Positions 32,511 to 48,350 of a DNA stretch of 64,000 bases are shown here, piece by piece. Each line of letters starts with the position of its first letter. Within the stretch, counting starts at the first letter, position 1. The DNA comes from Crambe crambe (Eukaryota > Porifera > Demospongiae > Poecilosclerida > Crambeidae), in NCBI GenBank assembly GCA_963924555.1, contig OZ004584.1, positions 8,873,753 through 8,937,752 of the forward strand. Direction: 5' to 3'. Both the position numbers and the translations under genes were made by a program. The notes beneath the pieces were generated by a model that was not told the DNA's origin, made no database searches, and saw only the letters and a list, made by a program, of their open reading frames with translations.

Positions 32511-34949
32511 CTACAAGTCCTTCCTTCTGCTTGAGTGGATAGGTAAGGTGTGCCCTCCAGCCTGACGATTCACCCATAGCAACACGCCACACAGAGAAAA
32601 GAAAGGGAGACAGAGAAACCACTTCAGGTTGTCTTCAAAGTGGAGGTTGAAGCGAATGTTGAGGGATTTTGTCCGACATTGCAGATGGACATTGCACAGA
32701 CGTACCAACATGAAGGAATGAAGAGGTGAAGGTGGAGATGGAATAACTAGAGAGTACTCAGTTACACGTTTGTTCACATTTATTGTGTCTTCATAGAGAA
32801 TATACTTCTGTCCAACTGTTACAACGAGGGAGAATTCGCTCTCTGTTTGAAAGTTATTGCTGTGAAGAGTGAGAGGGAAATTAAAGGTCTTTCCTGTGAC
32901 TTCTAGTGAGGTATTGGTGAAAGGGAAGGTGAAATAAAAGGAGCTTTTCTTGTGATCAAACAGTGAATGTCCTGTGGCTTCTCCTGACCATGACTCCTGC
33001 TCTGTTAATTTTTTAGAGGCGAAGACTCTAAAGCATACCAGCTGTCCATCCAATCCGATCGCCAACAGCTCCAGGCCAGGATTGTAAGGGTCTATATCTC
33101 CTGAAAGTATATCGTAAAAGACCACATTTTCAGGAACTTGCACGTGATCAACGCAACCTGTTGATGTATCCAAAATGTAGATGCCACTGATTGCAGCCAC
33201 GACAATACCAAGTGTGGCATTTCTCTTTTCTTTCCCCCTGCCCCTGGTATTCAAATGGATAACGAGGGGGGATGTCTCTATATTACTGTTCAAGTGAATT
33301 GGGTAACGAGACACTCCATGTTCTTGACCTGTTTGTCCACGGAGAACCCACACGTCTCCATGTTGTGTTGCAAACACGACTTCCATCATACCATCACCTT
33401 CCACATCCACCAATCGGATGGCTGACCTGACAGGCTGGTCAACCTCTTTCTCCCATATCCTACGTCCCTTTCCATCAATGCAGTAGACATTACCACTCTG
33501 ATCCCCCACCAACATGTCCAAAGATCCGGTATGAAAGATATCGCTGACAGCGACTTGAGCTGTGATGGAGTCCAACGTAAGAGGAAAACCTTCCCTCTCT
33601 TCTAACGTCCTTGCATCCATTACATGCAATTCACCCGTTACAGATCCAATTATAATCACAGGGTCCTCCCCCGAAGTCAGACGGACAGCAGTAGGCGTGG
33701 CCAGGAGGTATCCAGGCTGGCTATCTGTACCTCGTGTGATCCCCAACAACCGCTGTACTTTAACCTTTCCGGACTCCAGGTCTATGATGACCACACCCCC
33801 TGCAGTGAAGTCAACAAGTTCTTCCACTGTAAGGCCATTAAGGTTGTCAAGGTTATGGTTGTCACCATAGTGATAGGCATCGTAATAGTAACTAACAGCA
33901 ACCACAAGATCTGAATATGTGCCATCTCCATCTATGTCGGTGATTACAGGTGTGGCCAAGACATGAGGGTCAATGAACACATAATCAGGGTCGGCAGGAT
34001 CGACCCCTGCACGCCTTGGGTGAGCATCGTGTCTTGAGTAGAGAGGATCAGCATGGCGACCAAATCGAGACTCGAATTCGGAGAAAGGCGTGGTAAAGTT
34101 GGATGGCTTCCTATTGGAGTGAGTTGCACCATCACCCGCAATTGTATGATGTGACTCCGCCCCCTCCTTCTGGTTAACTGATATCTGATTTGCCATTTCT
34201 TTGATGAGGATTGGGTCCATCTGGTGCCACTTTCGTTTGACTCTCAGGGGAGGGATCTAAATGCCACAAACAAGAATGAATGAAGGGACGGGGGAAGGGA
34301 GGGAGGAGGAAGGGGAAGGAGGAAGGGAAGGGAGGGACGAGGAAGGGGAGGGAGGAGGGGTTGTCTACTGACTTTAATTGTCTCTCCATGTAGAAGGGTA
34401 TTGTCCGTCTGTACAAATACAACTTCAGCATCTGTTGTAGTCAACAGGAACTCCAAAACTCCATCTTTATTCACATCATACTGAAAAGGAGAGTAACACC
34501 ATCATCGAAACCAGCCAAAGGTTATGCATTATACCAATTACTTACAACCAGTGGGCTGGCATGGAAGGCACGGTCTTCTAGATAGAAAGGCCAATTGTCC
34601 ACAATGTGTCCATTCTCCCCATGGATCCCCCAAACTTCCCCAGAAAACGAAGGGGCCACAATGTCATCAAAACCATCACCATCGACATCAAAGAAAAGAG
34701 GAGGTGCTGTTAAAGGTGCTTCACGGAGCTTAGCATTCCACAGCTTTAGCAGACTAAAATCACACTTGGAGTTAAACACACCCAAAGCCTCCCTAACGTG
34801 TTTCACAACATCCCTAAAACGAGAGCGAATTCTAATTAATGCCCATCACCTTTATCTAGGAGGACTTACTCGTTATCTGTGCTTGCTTCTTTCAGAAGCA
34901 ACAATAGCAACGAAGCATAGACACACCATCTCAGTTCTAAGAGCTCCAT
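32511..34949 (-). CDS. DEX1-like FG-GAP repeat type I membrane protein
   Basis: Four exons (34949-34870, 34813-34546, 34480-34373, 34256-32511) give about 733 residues. The N-terminus (MELLELRWCVYASLLLLLL) is a signal peptide. FG-GAP-type calcium loops are visible: DVDGDGFDDIVAP, DVNKDGVLEFLL, DIDGDGTYSDLVVAVSYYYD and DVEGDGMMEVVFAT. The block HVLATPVITDIDGDG followed by the VVAVSYYYD motif closely resembles plant DEFECTIVE IN EXINE FORMATION 1. One transmembrane segment lies near the C-terminus (WFLCLPFFSLCGVLLWV) before a short basic tail. The likely fold is a beta-propeller ectodomain at the cell surface or in the secretory pathway. The function in animals is unknown to me. Its start is 322 bp from the FAM117 homologue, head-to-head. 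Confidence 0.85.
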
Positions 34950-35271
34950 CTTCAGCGAACTCTACTTTTGGAAAAAAAGTGAATTAAATATGCGAAAAAG
35001 AAATTTACACATGGCCTAGTAAAAGGGGGGCGGGGTCACTATACTGGACTGGAAAAAGACATTGCAAGTTAATTAGCGAGCTGCTGAGCCGACTAAATGT
35101 TCTCCTGGTACATGGTGCATGCTGCGACTAGGTACACAACGTGATATATTTGTTCTCTTGTCAGCACTAGAGTATTTATTTCTTCTTTTATAACTCCAGG
35201 TTGGCATAGCAGCAGAGAATTTCAAGAGAAGGAGAAAAACTGAGCCAGAGAGCTGTAAACAAGCTGCAGCC
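34950..35271. promoter_or_regulatory. Bidirectional promoter region, DEX1-like / FAM117-like
   Basis: These 322 bp separate two divergent start codons (34949 minus, 35272 plus). No core element is clearly recognisable. Confidence 0.55.
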
Positions 35272-35932
35272 ATGTCCACCCCACAACGTTCGCGGTACCC
35301 TCGCCCACTGAAGGCCACGCAGGCCTTTGCTGGTGGTAACGGCTCGTCAGGACAGCCTCAGCTAGCGGGCACAGCTAGTAGCCAGCCGACTACCAGCAGC
35401 TCTAACTCCACAACCTCCACTAACTCAGCAGTTAATACAACAAGCAACGGGCTACCAGCTGCTACTAATGGCCAAACTCCAGCTGCTACCAGCAAGAGTG
35501 GCTACAATTCTCCCCCTCCTATCAGTAGCAATGGCAGTGGAGTCAAAAGAGCTGGAGGTTCTCCAGAGGGAAGAAGTCCAGTCATTAACAACCGAGGTGA
35601 GGGAGAGAGAAGGGGAGGGAGGGGGGAAGTACAAGCAAATTGGAGGCAGGAGGGGAGGGTAATGTGAAGGAAAGGAGGGAGTGAAGGAGAGAGCCAGTGA
35701 GAGTGGAGGTGTGGATAATGAATATCTTATCACATTCCAATACTTAAGAGTTCTTAATGAAGGTTGGCTCGCACTCCCATGCTTGCAAACCTCGTGTAAA
35801 ATAGACACTTGTAGTTGAGCAAAGGAGACTACAGCAATTAGTGGTGTGTTGTGAGTATAATGTGTGTATGGAGTATGTATGTTGTGTGTGTGTGTGTGTG
35901 TAAATGTGTACTAGAACCATAACGTGCATTGT

Positions 35933-36009
<77 letters not shown>

Positions 36010-39000
36010 ACTATACAGGTGAAGGGGTTGGTTTGGACTCCATAAACTCTGACTGCTCTAACATCCCTGGTCCTCAACGTTCCAACTCGATGGGCTCCCT
36101 CTCTGATCCTGACTGCTACATGAACTCTCTCTGGCCTCGAGTCACTAGCTCTTCCACTCAGGTATATATAGGAACAATGCTTGAGGATAATTAGCCTACC
36201 CCTAGTAATCAGTGGGATGTATCAGAACATCATTGGATTTTAATTGGGAAAGGGCATAATTTGTTGTGCAGTGCAACATGAGGTTTGACCTTTTCTACAG
36301 CCAACCTCCGTGTACGTACCTGGTCCAGCAGATGAAGGTTCCCAGTGCCTCAGGGCTTTAGGGGTCCCTTGTCTTTCTGTGTTAGAAAAGATATTCTACT
36401 TCCATTTTCACTCTTGCCATGTATCATCGTCTTAATGCTCTCTCAATATGTAATAGTGAAAATATCCATTATGACCTTTCTAATAATATGACCTTTGGTG
36501 AATAGCCACCATTATCAGTGTCTCTAATTGTGGTATGGTCACTGGAGAGGCTTGGCTATGATGAAGAACAATGCTTCCTTGATTGCATCTTTCAGCTCCA
36601 ACCATTGGCTCGGAACACTTCCTGCACTGCTTCAAAAAGGACGTATTGTGTGTAGCTGGCATGCATAGCTTCAGCAAGCAGATTGTGTGTCACTCTTCCC
36701 TCTTGGAGTTATTCTTCCCTTTGATCTTGTTGATGTGTTGCTGCTTAAGTACATAGCAATGTTGTCCTTAGTGTCCCCCTGCCTCCTCCAGCTACCTCAC
36801 TCTGTCAGAACTTAGCATACTCTGTAAAATATTTAGGGAGCAAATTTTGTATGGCTTGAACCCATTAAAAAATATTTTTATGAATTAATGTAGTGATGTT
36901 TGTTGGACTGGTCCACACTCATCCTGTGGGTAGTGTGTTCTCTGATGTGGTAAGCAGAATAAAGCCACTAAGTATTGTGTGATCTCATTCTCCTGCTTGT
37001 GGTCCTGTTGTTCTTTCATGTTTGCATGCAATTGGACAGCAAGTGACAGTCTATAAGGCAGCTCCTGCCAAGTACAGGCAGTTCAAGTCTTAACGATTCA
37101 TTTACATGTGGACTAACTCGTAGGATATCTTTGTCGTGGGCTCTCCTTTAATATAACTCATCAAGACTGAAATATAAACAGAATATGTATGTATGGATGT
37201 TGTATGTATGTGAGGTATGGTATGTGGATGAATGTGTGTGTGATATTTCAAACATTACCACTTGATGATAGTCATAACCTGTTGGTGTTATCAGATGATC
37301 TATCCATGAATGGTGCATGCATATGGTCCATTGGGAAAAGAACATGTCTCATCCTTTTATCCATCCTCCATCCTCCCACCCCTTACATCTTACTGCTAAA
37401 ATGTTGACACTTTTCTTTTTAGAAAACAAATTTTAAGAGGTTGTAATTGATTGTAATTAAATAGCACTGGATCTTGGCGGAGTGGTGAGTGAAACTGGTG
37501 TCATTTTCTTCTGGTGGTGTGGAAATACCTATGTGATAACCTTGTCCCTGTCAGGCACAATACCAGAGCACCCTATAAAGCACCCTATAAACCAGGCAAA
37601 ATACCAGAGCATCCTATAAACCAGGCACAATACCAGAGCATCCTATAAACCAGGCACGATACCAAAGCACCTTGTAAACCAGGCACAATACCAGAGCACC
37701 CTGTAAACCAGGCATGATACCAGAGCACCCTGTAAACCAGGCACAATACCAGAGCATCCTATAAACCAGGCACAATACCAGAGCACCCTGTAAACCAGGC
37801 ACATTCCAGTCCATTGGAAGGTTAATGATGGAAGCTAAGTCATTGTGGTGTGTGTTTGTGTGGAATAAAATGGCTTCCACCAGCACAAGAATACATCCAC
37901 ACCTTATTAGATTTTCATTGGCTCTGCTTCTATATTAGGCAGAGTATTCTAAATAAGTTCCTTATGCATGCATAGCATGAGGAAGAAGCTCTAGAACCTT
38001 CCACTGATGGCAGAGTGTAATTTTAATTTGCTATGAAACCAGTTGGCAGCAAATGGTCCAAATAGGACTCTGTACCAGACAGCTATTGACCAGTATGGTA
38101 GATTCAGTCTGGGTATTCTGTTGATGCACCAATACTTTTCCTTCCTACTGTCTTCTTACCTCTCACTCTGATTTAACTTTAGTGTGATGGTGAAGACCCA
38201 CTGTTCAGCAATGACTCTGAGTTTAACTTTTTCTCACACAAACGTTCCAACTCATGCTCAGGAGCTGATCGCCTTGAGGTCTCCAAGGTAATGATAATGG
38301 TGTTGTTTTCATTTATAGATGTTGATTTTCCTCCCTTCCTTTATAGCCCACTGGATTGAAGGGCGGGGCAGTGTCCTCCGCCCACACTCGTACAAGTATT
38401 GAAGGTTTGAATCAGGAAGTGTCGTCTGCACTGGAAGGCAACCCCATCCTATTAGTCCAGGTCAGCTAATCATATCAGGGACTTACCCTGTGGCCTGTAA
38501 TGATAACCTGAGCTTGTGATGTTAACCACAACCACAGGCCATGCCTCCTGATGGCCATGTTGCTCCCATCCGTGACCTGCTGAGCCACGCCAGTGTTGGA
38601 ACTCAAACTCCGCCCCTCTCCTTGCCTATTGGAACATCTCTCTCTTCCTCCCAGAGTCCCTCTCCCTTTCCCACGCCTTCTTCCCCCTCTGCCTCCTCTA
38701 GTCACACGTCCTTATCAGAATGCACCCATTTAGGTACATATATCAAAGGTTTACTATTATGGTGCACATAGAGCAGAATGTTAATTAATTTAATGGATGT
38801 GCCTTTAAAAGATTGAAATTCCAATGCAAGCAGTATATTCACATGCTAATGATTTTCTAATCAGTTTCCTAGAAAGTCCAAATGGCTTGGAGTAATGCTA
38901 GAGATATATGTGAATAACAAGATGTTGTTGATTGACTTATCTTCTTTGTGTGCCATGTGTTTTAACTATTTGCTATATGTGTGTCCCGTGTAGGTATCAA

Positions 39001-39452
39001 TGGCTCTAGCCGAGAGAGCCCCGCTTCTTTCCAGCATCCCTCCTCCCCCAAACCTTCATTTGCCCGGGAACCTCCAGATGGAGCTGAACGATGCACCATC
39101 AAAGTGGAAACAAGGTCAGTAAAACTCACAGTGGAGCCTCCAAATAACGGACAAGTTGGGGCCACTGGGACAGCAACAAGTGTCCTTTACAGAGAGGTGT
39201 TCTTTATTTGGAGTGTCCATTATTCGAACTGACCAGAAGATACGGAATGAGGGAGAGATCAGGCCTGCAGGGGGAGGGATTGGGGCGGCCAGGGCTAATA
39301 GAAGTTAATGATGTTCTTCATTGTACTTATTTTTCAGTGCACAAGAAGGCTTTGTGCCACGTGGTCCTGATAAGTCAAAGGGCAACATCATTTTCAAGGG
39401 AACAGCCTTTGCTCCACTTCTTAGTAACAAGAACCTCCAACCTGTGGCTTGA
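35272..39452 (+). CDS. FAM117/GLCCI1 family protein
   Basis: Seven exons (35272-35596, 36019-36161, 38183-38287, 38347-38460, 38538-38733, 38994-39114, 39338-39452) join in frame to about 372 residues. The order of short conserved blocks matches vertebrate FAM117A/B and GLCCI1: RSNSMGSLSDP...LWPR, HKRSNSCSGADRL, TRTSIEGLNQEV, MPPDGHVAPI, SVGTQTPP, PDGAERCTIKVE and a C-terminal KGTAFAPL. The rest is low-complexity Ser/Thr/Pro/Asn. No enzymatic domain is visible and the molecular role of the family is poorly defined. Intron 1 ends in a (CT)n tract and intron 2 (about 2 kb) contains a minisatellite. It precedes PSMD11 on the same strand by 242 bp. Confidence 0.85.
35935..36004 (+). repeat. (CT)n microsatellite at the 3' end of FAM117-like intron 1
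   Basis: About 70 bases of uninterrupted CT on the sense strand, ending 14 bases before the acceptor AG at 36017-36018. It acts as, or replaces, the polypyrimidine tract. Confidence 0.95.
37552..37805. repeat. Minisatellite, unit about 28-30 bp
   Basis: About nine imperfect copies of CAGGCACAATACCAGAGCAC + CCTATAAAC lie inside FAM117-like intron 2. Variants CCTGTAAAC and CACGATACC alternate. Confidence 0.85.
39128..39236. repeat. Dispersed repeat with CAGTGGAGCCTC end
   Basis: The segment starts cagtggagcctccaaataac and contains gtgtccattattcgaactga at the far side, an imperfect inverted version of the start. Related starts occur near 7345 (minus), 24829, 42028 and 44480. The CAGTGGAACCTC start resembles pogo/Tigger-type transposon ends. 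It lies in the last FAM117-like intron. Confidence 0.5.
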
Positions 39453-39694
39453 CTGGCCCATCCCGAGTACTAACCTGTCAGACCTGTTTAATGATGTAGT
39501 CACATGACATTTGTACAGACATTCACTCCTTATGTATGTGTGTATGTATGTATATAGGTCTCCAATTCTCATGCTCCATTATAATATTCTTCTGCCAAGA
39601 AAACGCATTTTTTGTCACAGTAATTATTGCGGTTCGGTATTTTCGCGTACTTTGAGGATAAGGGTTTTCTAGTTGGTGGTGGTAGCAGCTGGCC

Positions 39695-42264
<2,570 letters not shown>

Positions 42265-42576
42265 GTCCCCTCCCCTTTCTCACACACCCTCTTATTTAAT
42301 ATCACTATGGCAACCAACCACATGGAATCACAAGTGTTGATGTTGATTGCTGTTAAATCTTGAATAATCAAAATTTTTAAGTCAATAATCGAGGGAGAGA
42401 TTAAGTGATGATATAATCTATGGATGATTTGATGATAATATAATGACTTGACGTACATGTATTAAGTAGAGGTTGCCTTGAGTTGTTCTATGCTCACAAG
42501 ACTGGTCTTTTCTGCTATGCTACATGGTGCTGGATGAAATGACAATATGACTAATGAAGTACATAGCATGCAGAGA

Positions 42577-43097
42577 CTATACACTTGTTCCCAAGTGTTT
42601 CAGTACGTGCACACCAGCTCCTGAACTGTCTGAACTTGTTGTCATGGAGTTGCTTGGTGATGGACTCCCTTTGATGTCTGTTGCCGTGGGACAACACGTT
42701 GTCATGTGATAGTCAGGTGATGGTGGTTGCTGCGACAACTTGGCATCTGATGGCTCTTTGATTTTCTTCCTGTGATGTCTGATTAATACAATGAGGACGG
42801 CTAAAATGATGCCAACTGCAATGACTCCACACAAGACAGAGAGAGCAGTGGCCACTTTGAAGTGCTGGTCGGTACTGGATTGAGGGGGTGGAGGAGGTCC
42901 ACTTGAGGTGGAAGGTGTGGCAGAGGTGGATGTGGAAACTGCGATGATAAATTCATTAATACAACCTCCCATCCACTATATATTTATCTTAATGCAGGCA
43001 TCACTAGAATGTGCTATTAAATGGTCCTGGAAACATTTGCACCTAATTAGATTTAGATCACTTTAGTTGGAGGTCTTAAGTAACAGATAGGATTACG

Positions 43098-43141
<44 letters not shown>

Positions 43142-46100
43142 AAGAGGCCATTAGAACAGCAGCTTTGAGCCCATTAGAGCAACTAGCGGCTTTGAGAGCA
43201 TTAGAGCAACTAGTGGCTTTGAGAGCATTAGAGCAACTAGTGGCTTTGAGAGCATTAGAGCAACTAGTGGCTTTGAGACTATTAGAGCAACAGCTTTGAG
43301 GCACAGCATTGACCATTAGAACAGCACCTTTGAGGTCTTATTTTGCGTGGAGAATGCAAAGAATGTGTACATGATATCTCACTTTCAATCCAATGGTAAA
43401 GACCAACCATTCACCAATTATCAGCAATACTCACTGAATTCAACTCGTTTCATGCCTGACCTGCCTTGTTATTCCACACAACCATTCATCCTTCATGCAA
43501 TAGTTTATTTCATGTATATATTTTTTCAATTATGCACTTCATTAAAGTGTCTCTATAACAATCAGGTAAAGTTCCAAATTTAAAAACTATTTTTAGATGA
43601 ATTTCCTCGTAGTTAATTAGGATGCCAGACTACTCATCTATTTGAAAGAATATTAGGGATATTATCATCTGCTAATTACCAGGGTAGCCTCACTATTACA
43701 GAAGGGCTTGTAGCTGTACGTACCTGTGGTTTTAATGATCCCATGAGAAGTTTCGTCAACACTCAGAGTAGTCTGAGGAGGCGTGGTGATGGTAGGTGTG
43801 GTCTGCATGGTTGTAGGACGTGCCGGTATTTGATTGCAGAATAACAGGTTGCAGCATATGAGGTTAGTGGTTCCTGGCTCAGGACTAGGATTTGGAGCAG
43901 ATGTACAAGATGACGTGTCATTAACACACACTAAGCTGAGGTCAATGTCTGTGGATCGCAAGCCGTGTGTTATTTGTGTGCCACAAAAATGACCTTTGCA
44001 CTCTTGCAGGGGTCCACAGGTGTTGCAATGACATCTGAGGAGAGGTTGAGGGGTTGGAGGGTTTGGGGGGTCAGTGGAGGGCCGTTTGGATGGGATGAGA
44101 TTTGGAGGGATGAAGAGGGAGGTGGTGGGGGGAGTGTCCGAAGTGAGGGGAGGAGTAGGGCTAGAAGAGATGAAAGTGGGTGTGGTGGAAGGGGTGTGAG
44201 TGGTGGGAGGAGTGCGAGTCATGGAGATGGGAGTTGGAGCAGCAGTTGAAGTAGTGGTGGAGATGATACTAGTGGTGGTGCTGAAATCAGCTGCAGAGAG
44301 AGCGTGGTTGTTGCAGAGATGACTGCTGCAGCAAATCTGAATCTAAGAGACGAAAGAGAAAAATAAAAGAATCACAACACTCCATATATCTGTTGAATCC
44401 CAGGGTCTATATTGTAACCATGGCAATGAAGCGAAAGAGGACAATCTCAACAAAGGACATCTAAACTCTGTACACAATAACCTCCAAATGATCGAGGATA
44501 ACCTCTCTACAAAGGACGAAAGGCTGGGTCCCAGAGTGAGTCCGTTACACTTAGAAACATTGTAGCATGAAGCACACCTTTCTTGGTCTTCGTTCCTCCT
44601 GACAGTTGGCACTGCAGCCTCTCTTGACACGAAAGCCTCCTGCTCCAGGTCCAGAAATGACTCTTCTGATGAAGGAGAAACAGGATGATCCTCGATTCAA
44701 GGAACACAGTCTACTTGTGTTGGTGCGAGAGTCAAAGTAGAAACATGATGCAGGTCCATCTGGAGCTGTGGGTGGAGGCTGATAGATCTGCGTACCCCCT
44801 GTAGAAAAATCAAATTAATGGTAGTCCCCAGCCCTGTGAGCATGCTCAGTAGTGATCTTGTGGGTTCAACACATCATTACAGTAATGAAATTATCACTAA
44901 TGAGCATGTTTATTTGGCCAGCCATATTTGGAAGATGAAATTAATTTCAATACTACTAGCTACACACGAGAATTCCAAGTGCTAATTCTTTGCATACAAG
45001 CATGGGATGGAATGGAAGAATAGCACTTTTAATTCTATCAAATTGGATTAATCAGTGAAGTCAGAATGAACTGCAAGAATGTTGTGTTCTGTGGTTTGCA
45101 ACAAAGCCAGCCAATGGTCCGCTGAACAGTTGGCATTCCAAAGCCATTCAAAATCTAGTTGTTTTATGGTCAGTTGTCAGGAGCCCTTACTCCCTTCTGC
45201 CTGCATGTCTCTCACCACAGACCAAAGGGCACATTCGAGGGTTACTCCCTATCCACACAATGGTTCACCCAGGAAACCTGCAATACCTTGCAGTAGCCAG
45301 GTCATTATCTACTCCATATGCAGTGGTCCAGTGGAATGGGAATTGTTTTCAGTAGCTAAGTTCAATATAACCTTTAGGTAGCTAATTTCTCACTCAAAGG
45401 TTTAGTCTTTGGACAAATATCCGATTGTTACGATATTTGGACACCTGACAAATCTTCCCATGACATCCTAACTGTGCAGCACAAGATTCTGTTTATATTT
45501 ATTGTGAGTCGATGAGGTCTGGACTCACGCATGCATGCATGGTAGTTAAGTCTTCATCATTGTCAGTCAATGGGCCATCACTAACACCACTAAAGAAGGA
45601 CACTCTCACTCGACACAATACAGGAGTTCACTGAGCAAACTAGTTATTTTGTGACAAATTAGAATGTTGACTTTTTGACTACTCTAACTCCATAGAAGAA
45701 ATATATCAGATATCAAAGACCCAAGGTCTCCAATAATAAACTTCATTTCTTCATTTTATTGTCATCTTGATCAAAGGCGGCATCAGGCCATTGGCCAAAG
45801 GCAGTGCAACTATGGGTTAATATTTCACTACCAGAGAATGTCGCATGTCATAGAACTGTGCGAGGAACAACTTTATGGTTGAATGTGCAAAGTTCAATCA
45901 ATAAGCGATAAAAAAAAAAAGAAATTTCCCAGAACCTATTGTTCATAATATTCAAAGGACTGGAATCATGCTTGTGGTTGCATGATACTCAAGAAGAGTA
46001 ATTTGAACTGGATATCTCTAAGTGGTCTACTTTGGAAAGGGTGGAGAGGGAAAATATACCCATTCATGCATGCACCATTACATGTACAGTGCACTCCATG

Positions 46101-47899
46101 CATGTGCCATGCACATCCCATGCATGTCCCATGCAGGGATTAGAATTGAAACAGCTGCGGTATTTGCTCCCTCCCCCCCAAGTCCAGCCTGCATGTGCCA
46201 TGTACACCCATGCATATTCTATGTACTTGCCTCATGTACATCCATGTCCCTTTTCCAGGAATGTTTTTGGTAGTATGTAATGACAGAGTAACCAGAGAGA
46301 ATGTGGATTAATAATTATTAATTTGATTAGAGATTGAAACAGGATTCACGAGTCTCCATCTGACCCCAACCCAACGTCACAACACACATAACTGGAGTCA
46401 TGATGCAAACATAAACTTCAAGTGTACTTATGAATAGCAGCAGAGATCATGAATAGGCCATGGAAGGAGATGGCCTGCTCCTTAAAGGGAATTGGAGGAA
46501 ATAACTCAGGCAATTGGACTACAAACTCGACACAGAATTTGTGCCTATACAGCAGACTCAGTTCAGGGCCATATAAACAATACTATGTCTTTGGTTAGGG
46601 AATGAGGCTATAACATCAAACCCCCCATACAAGTCAGAGTGGTAAAATTACATAACAGACCACCTCTTCACATTGCAATTGCCACTTTAGAGTGGTCAAG
46701 GTTGACCACTACATAATGCAGTGAACTTGAATCCACAACTCATGAATTCTCACGCAACACCCCCTTAAGTTTAATCACTTCTTGCAGCAGTTAAATCGTC
46801 TCCATAGCGCTATACAGTGTGAAATAGAACTTGTTGACGATTGCCTTAGGTCCGGGAATCTTAAAAATGCACACCACTACAAGAGGTGGCGAATAAAGGC
46901 GTCATTAACTGGAGAAGGAAATCATCTGCTTTGCATTAATAAAGTAACCTTATTAGAACAGGTTTCCAAACAATATTACTCAACTTTAACTCCGGGGAAA
47001 TTTCTCATTTGCAATCTTGTGGTGTGGCTATCAACACTGGGCCATTATGGTAAGCTTCTACCCAAACTGAAAGTTTAGGGATGAGCCAGTGATAGATCAC
47101 ACAAGTGACTCGCCTGTTTGTTTCTCTGTCACTCCAACAACACACCCGCCCACCAATACACTATTTCTAAGAAATTTTCAACCAATGGGTCCTCAAAGCA
47201 CTGCAGGTCTTCAGTTTGAACTGCTGAATAATCTCACCCATAATCCCACCTCTGACCTTCATCCATCGATAATAACTGACCTTGTGTGGGCGGTGAGTTC
47301 TCTGACGAGCTCATTGAAGGCAGTACGCTCATCCCATTGCTAACGGTAACACTCCCTCCTGCTGCAGTTGTAACGGCAGTATCACTGGTTTCTCCGTCTG
47401 AAAAAAGAATTTAAAAAACATAAGCATTTCTATTTTATCCAGCGAATGAGGTCAGAGAAAATACTCATTTCAGTTAACCGTTCTGCTCATGTTAATAACT
47501 GTTTCAAAATCATCATGTGATCAGAGTTAGAGCAAATAATTTGAAGACATGCATAATAATAGAGAATAAACTTCATTGCTAAAAAGTTTCAAGTTCCACT
47601 AACTCAGTTACTACAGACACACACACTATATCAGATATTCTCAGGCTCTCCAACGAAATTCATTGCTGGTAAACACTTGTTTACACTAGCAGCTAACTTA
47701 AACTAGCAGCTTTCTATGCACCAATCATGCAACTGCGTGTACATGCAATTGCAATTCAATTGCTCATCGCAACTCAGTTCAGTTCTAGCTACTGCAAACC
47801 AAAAGATGGTGGTTTCATGCATGTTATCAAGAGATACTCACTGGATACCAAGCAGCAAAGAAAGTTGAAGAGGAGAACCATTTTGCATCTGAGAATCAT
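42577..47899 (-). CDS. Single-pass membrane protein with two three-finger (Ly6/activin-receptor type) domains
   Basis: Five exons (47899-47842, 47397-47281, 44798-44578, 44336-43724, 42938-42577) join in frame to about 456 residues. The N-terminus MILRCKMVLLFNFLCCLVSS is a signal peptide. Domain 1 spans the exon 3/4 junction, with eight cysteines ending ICCSSHLCNN. Domain 2 has ten cysteines from RCHCNTCGPLQEC to ICCNLLFCNQ. The CC-x4-CN ending is the hallmark of Ly6/uPAR and TGF-beta-receptor ectodomains. Thr/Pro-rich mucin-like linkers separate them. A transmembrane helix (VLCGVIAVGIILAVLIVLI) is followed by RHHRKK and a Ser-rich tail with no kinase. The ligand is unknown; a decoy or adaptor receptor is possible. 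The 2.5-kb intron 2 (44799-47280) contains no other recognised gene. Confidence 0.75.
43104..43305. repeat. (GT)n plus 27-bp minisatellite
   Basis: A (GT)n tract (about 43098-43140) is followed by about five copies of TTAGAGCAACTAGTGGCTTT + GAGAGCA. It lies in intron 4 of the three-finger membrane protein gene. Confidence 0.9.
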
Positions 47900-48350
47900 G
47901 TTCGCAGCGTTACTGGATTGTGGAAACTAAAATAATTCTGCAGTGGAGCTCTCGAGAATCGCGTGAAATCTTGCATAGAAGTTCTAGCTTCACTCAATTT
48001 TAGCTGGTTTCTGCGTTACTGCAGTCTTGTAGCTCTCAAAACAACATACCCACGAAAGTAGCACTTTACATCAGATTTAACCACTATTAAAGGGTGGGGC
48101 TACGACTATAATAATGTTGTGCGCATGCGCATAAGCAAAGTGTGACAATCAACAAAAACAATAGTGTGAAAAATAAATTATCAGTAATCAACATTTCAGA
48201 TTTTGAAGTTTCACGGCTCAGATATGGTGTCAATAACAACTCGTGATAACCACAGTAAATTGTTTGGATATTTCTTCAGTAGAGACCTTCTGATAGTATC
48301 TCTATAAAGATAGATGAACAAGTTATTTCAATAGATACTCTTGATGAAAC

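Noticed and set aside
37614..37886. Minus-strand ORF with repeated Cys/Tyr/Trp-rich units
   Set aside because: It is the translation of the 28-30-bp minisatellite in FAM117-like intron 2, with no splice context or known domain.
46782..47078. 98-codon plus-strand ORF inside intron 2 of the three-finger protein gene
   Set aside because: No recognised domain, no splice partners, and codon content like the intergenic DNA. It may be a transposon remnant but there is not enough to call it.
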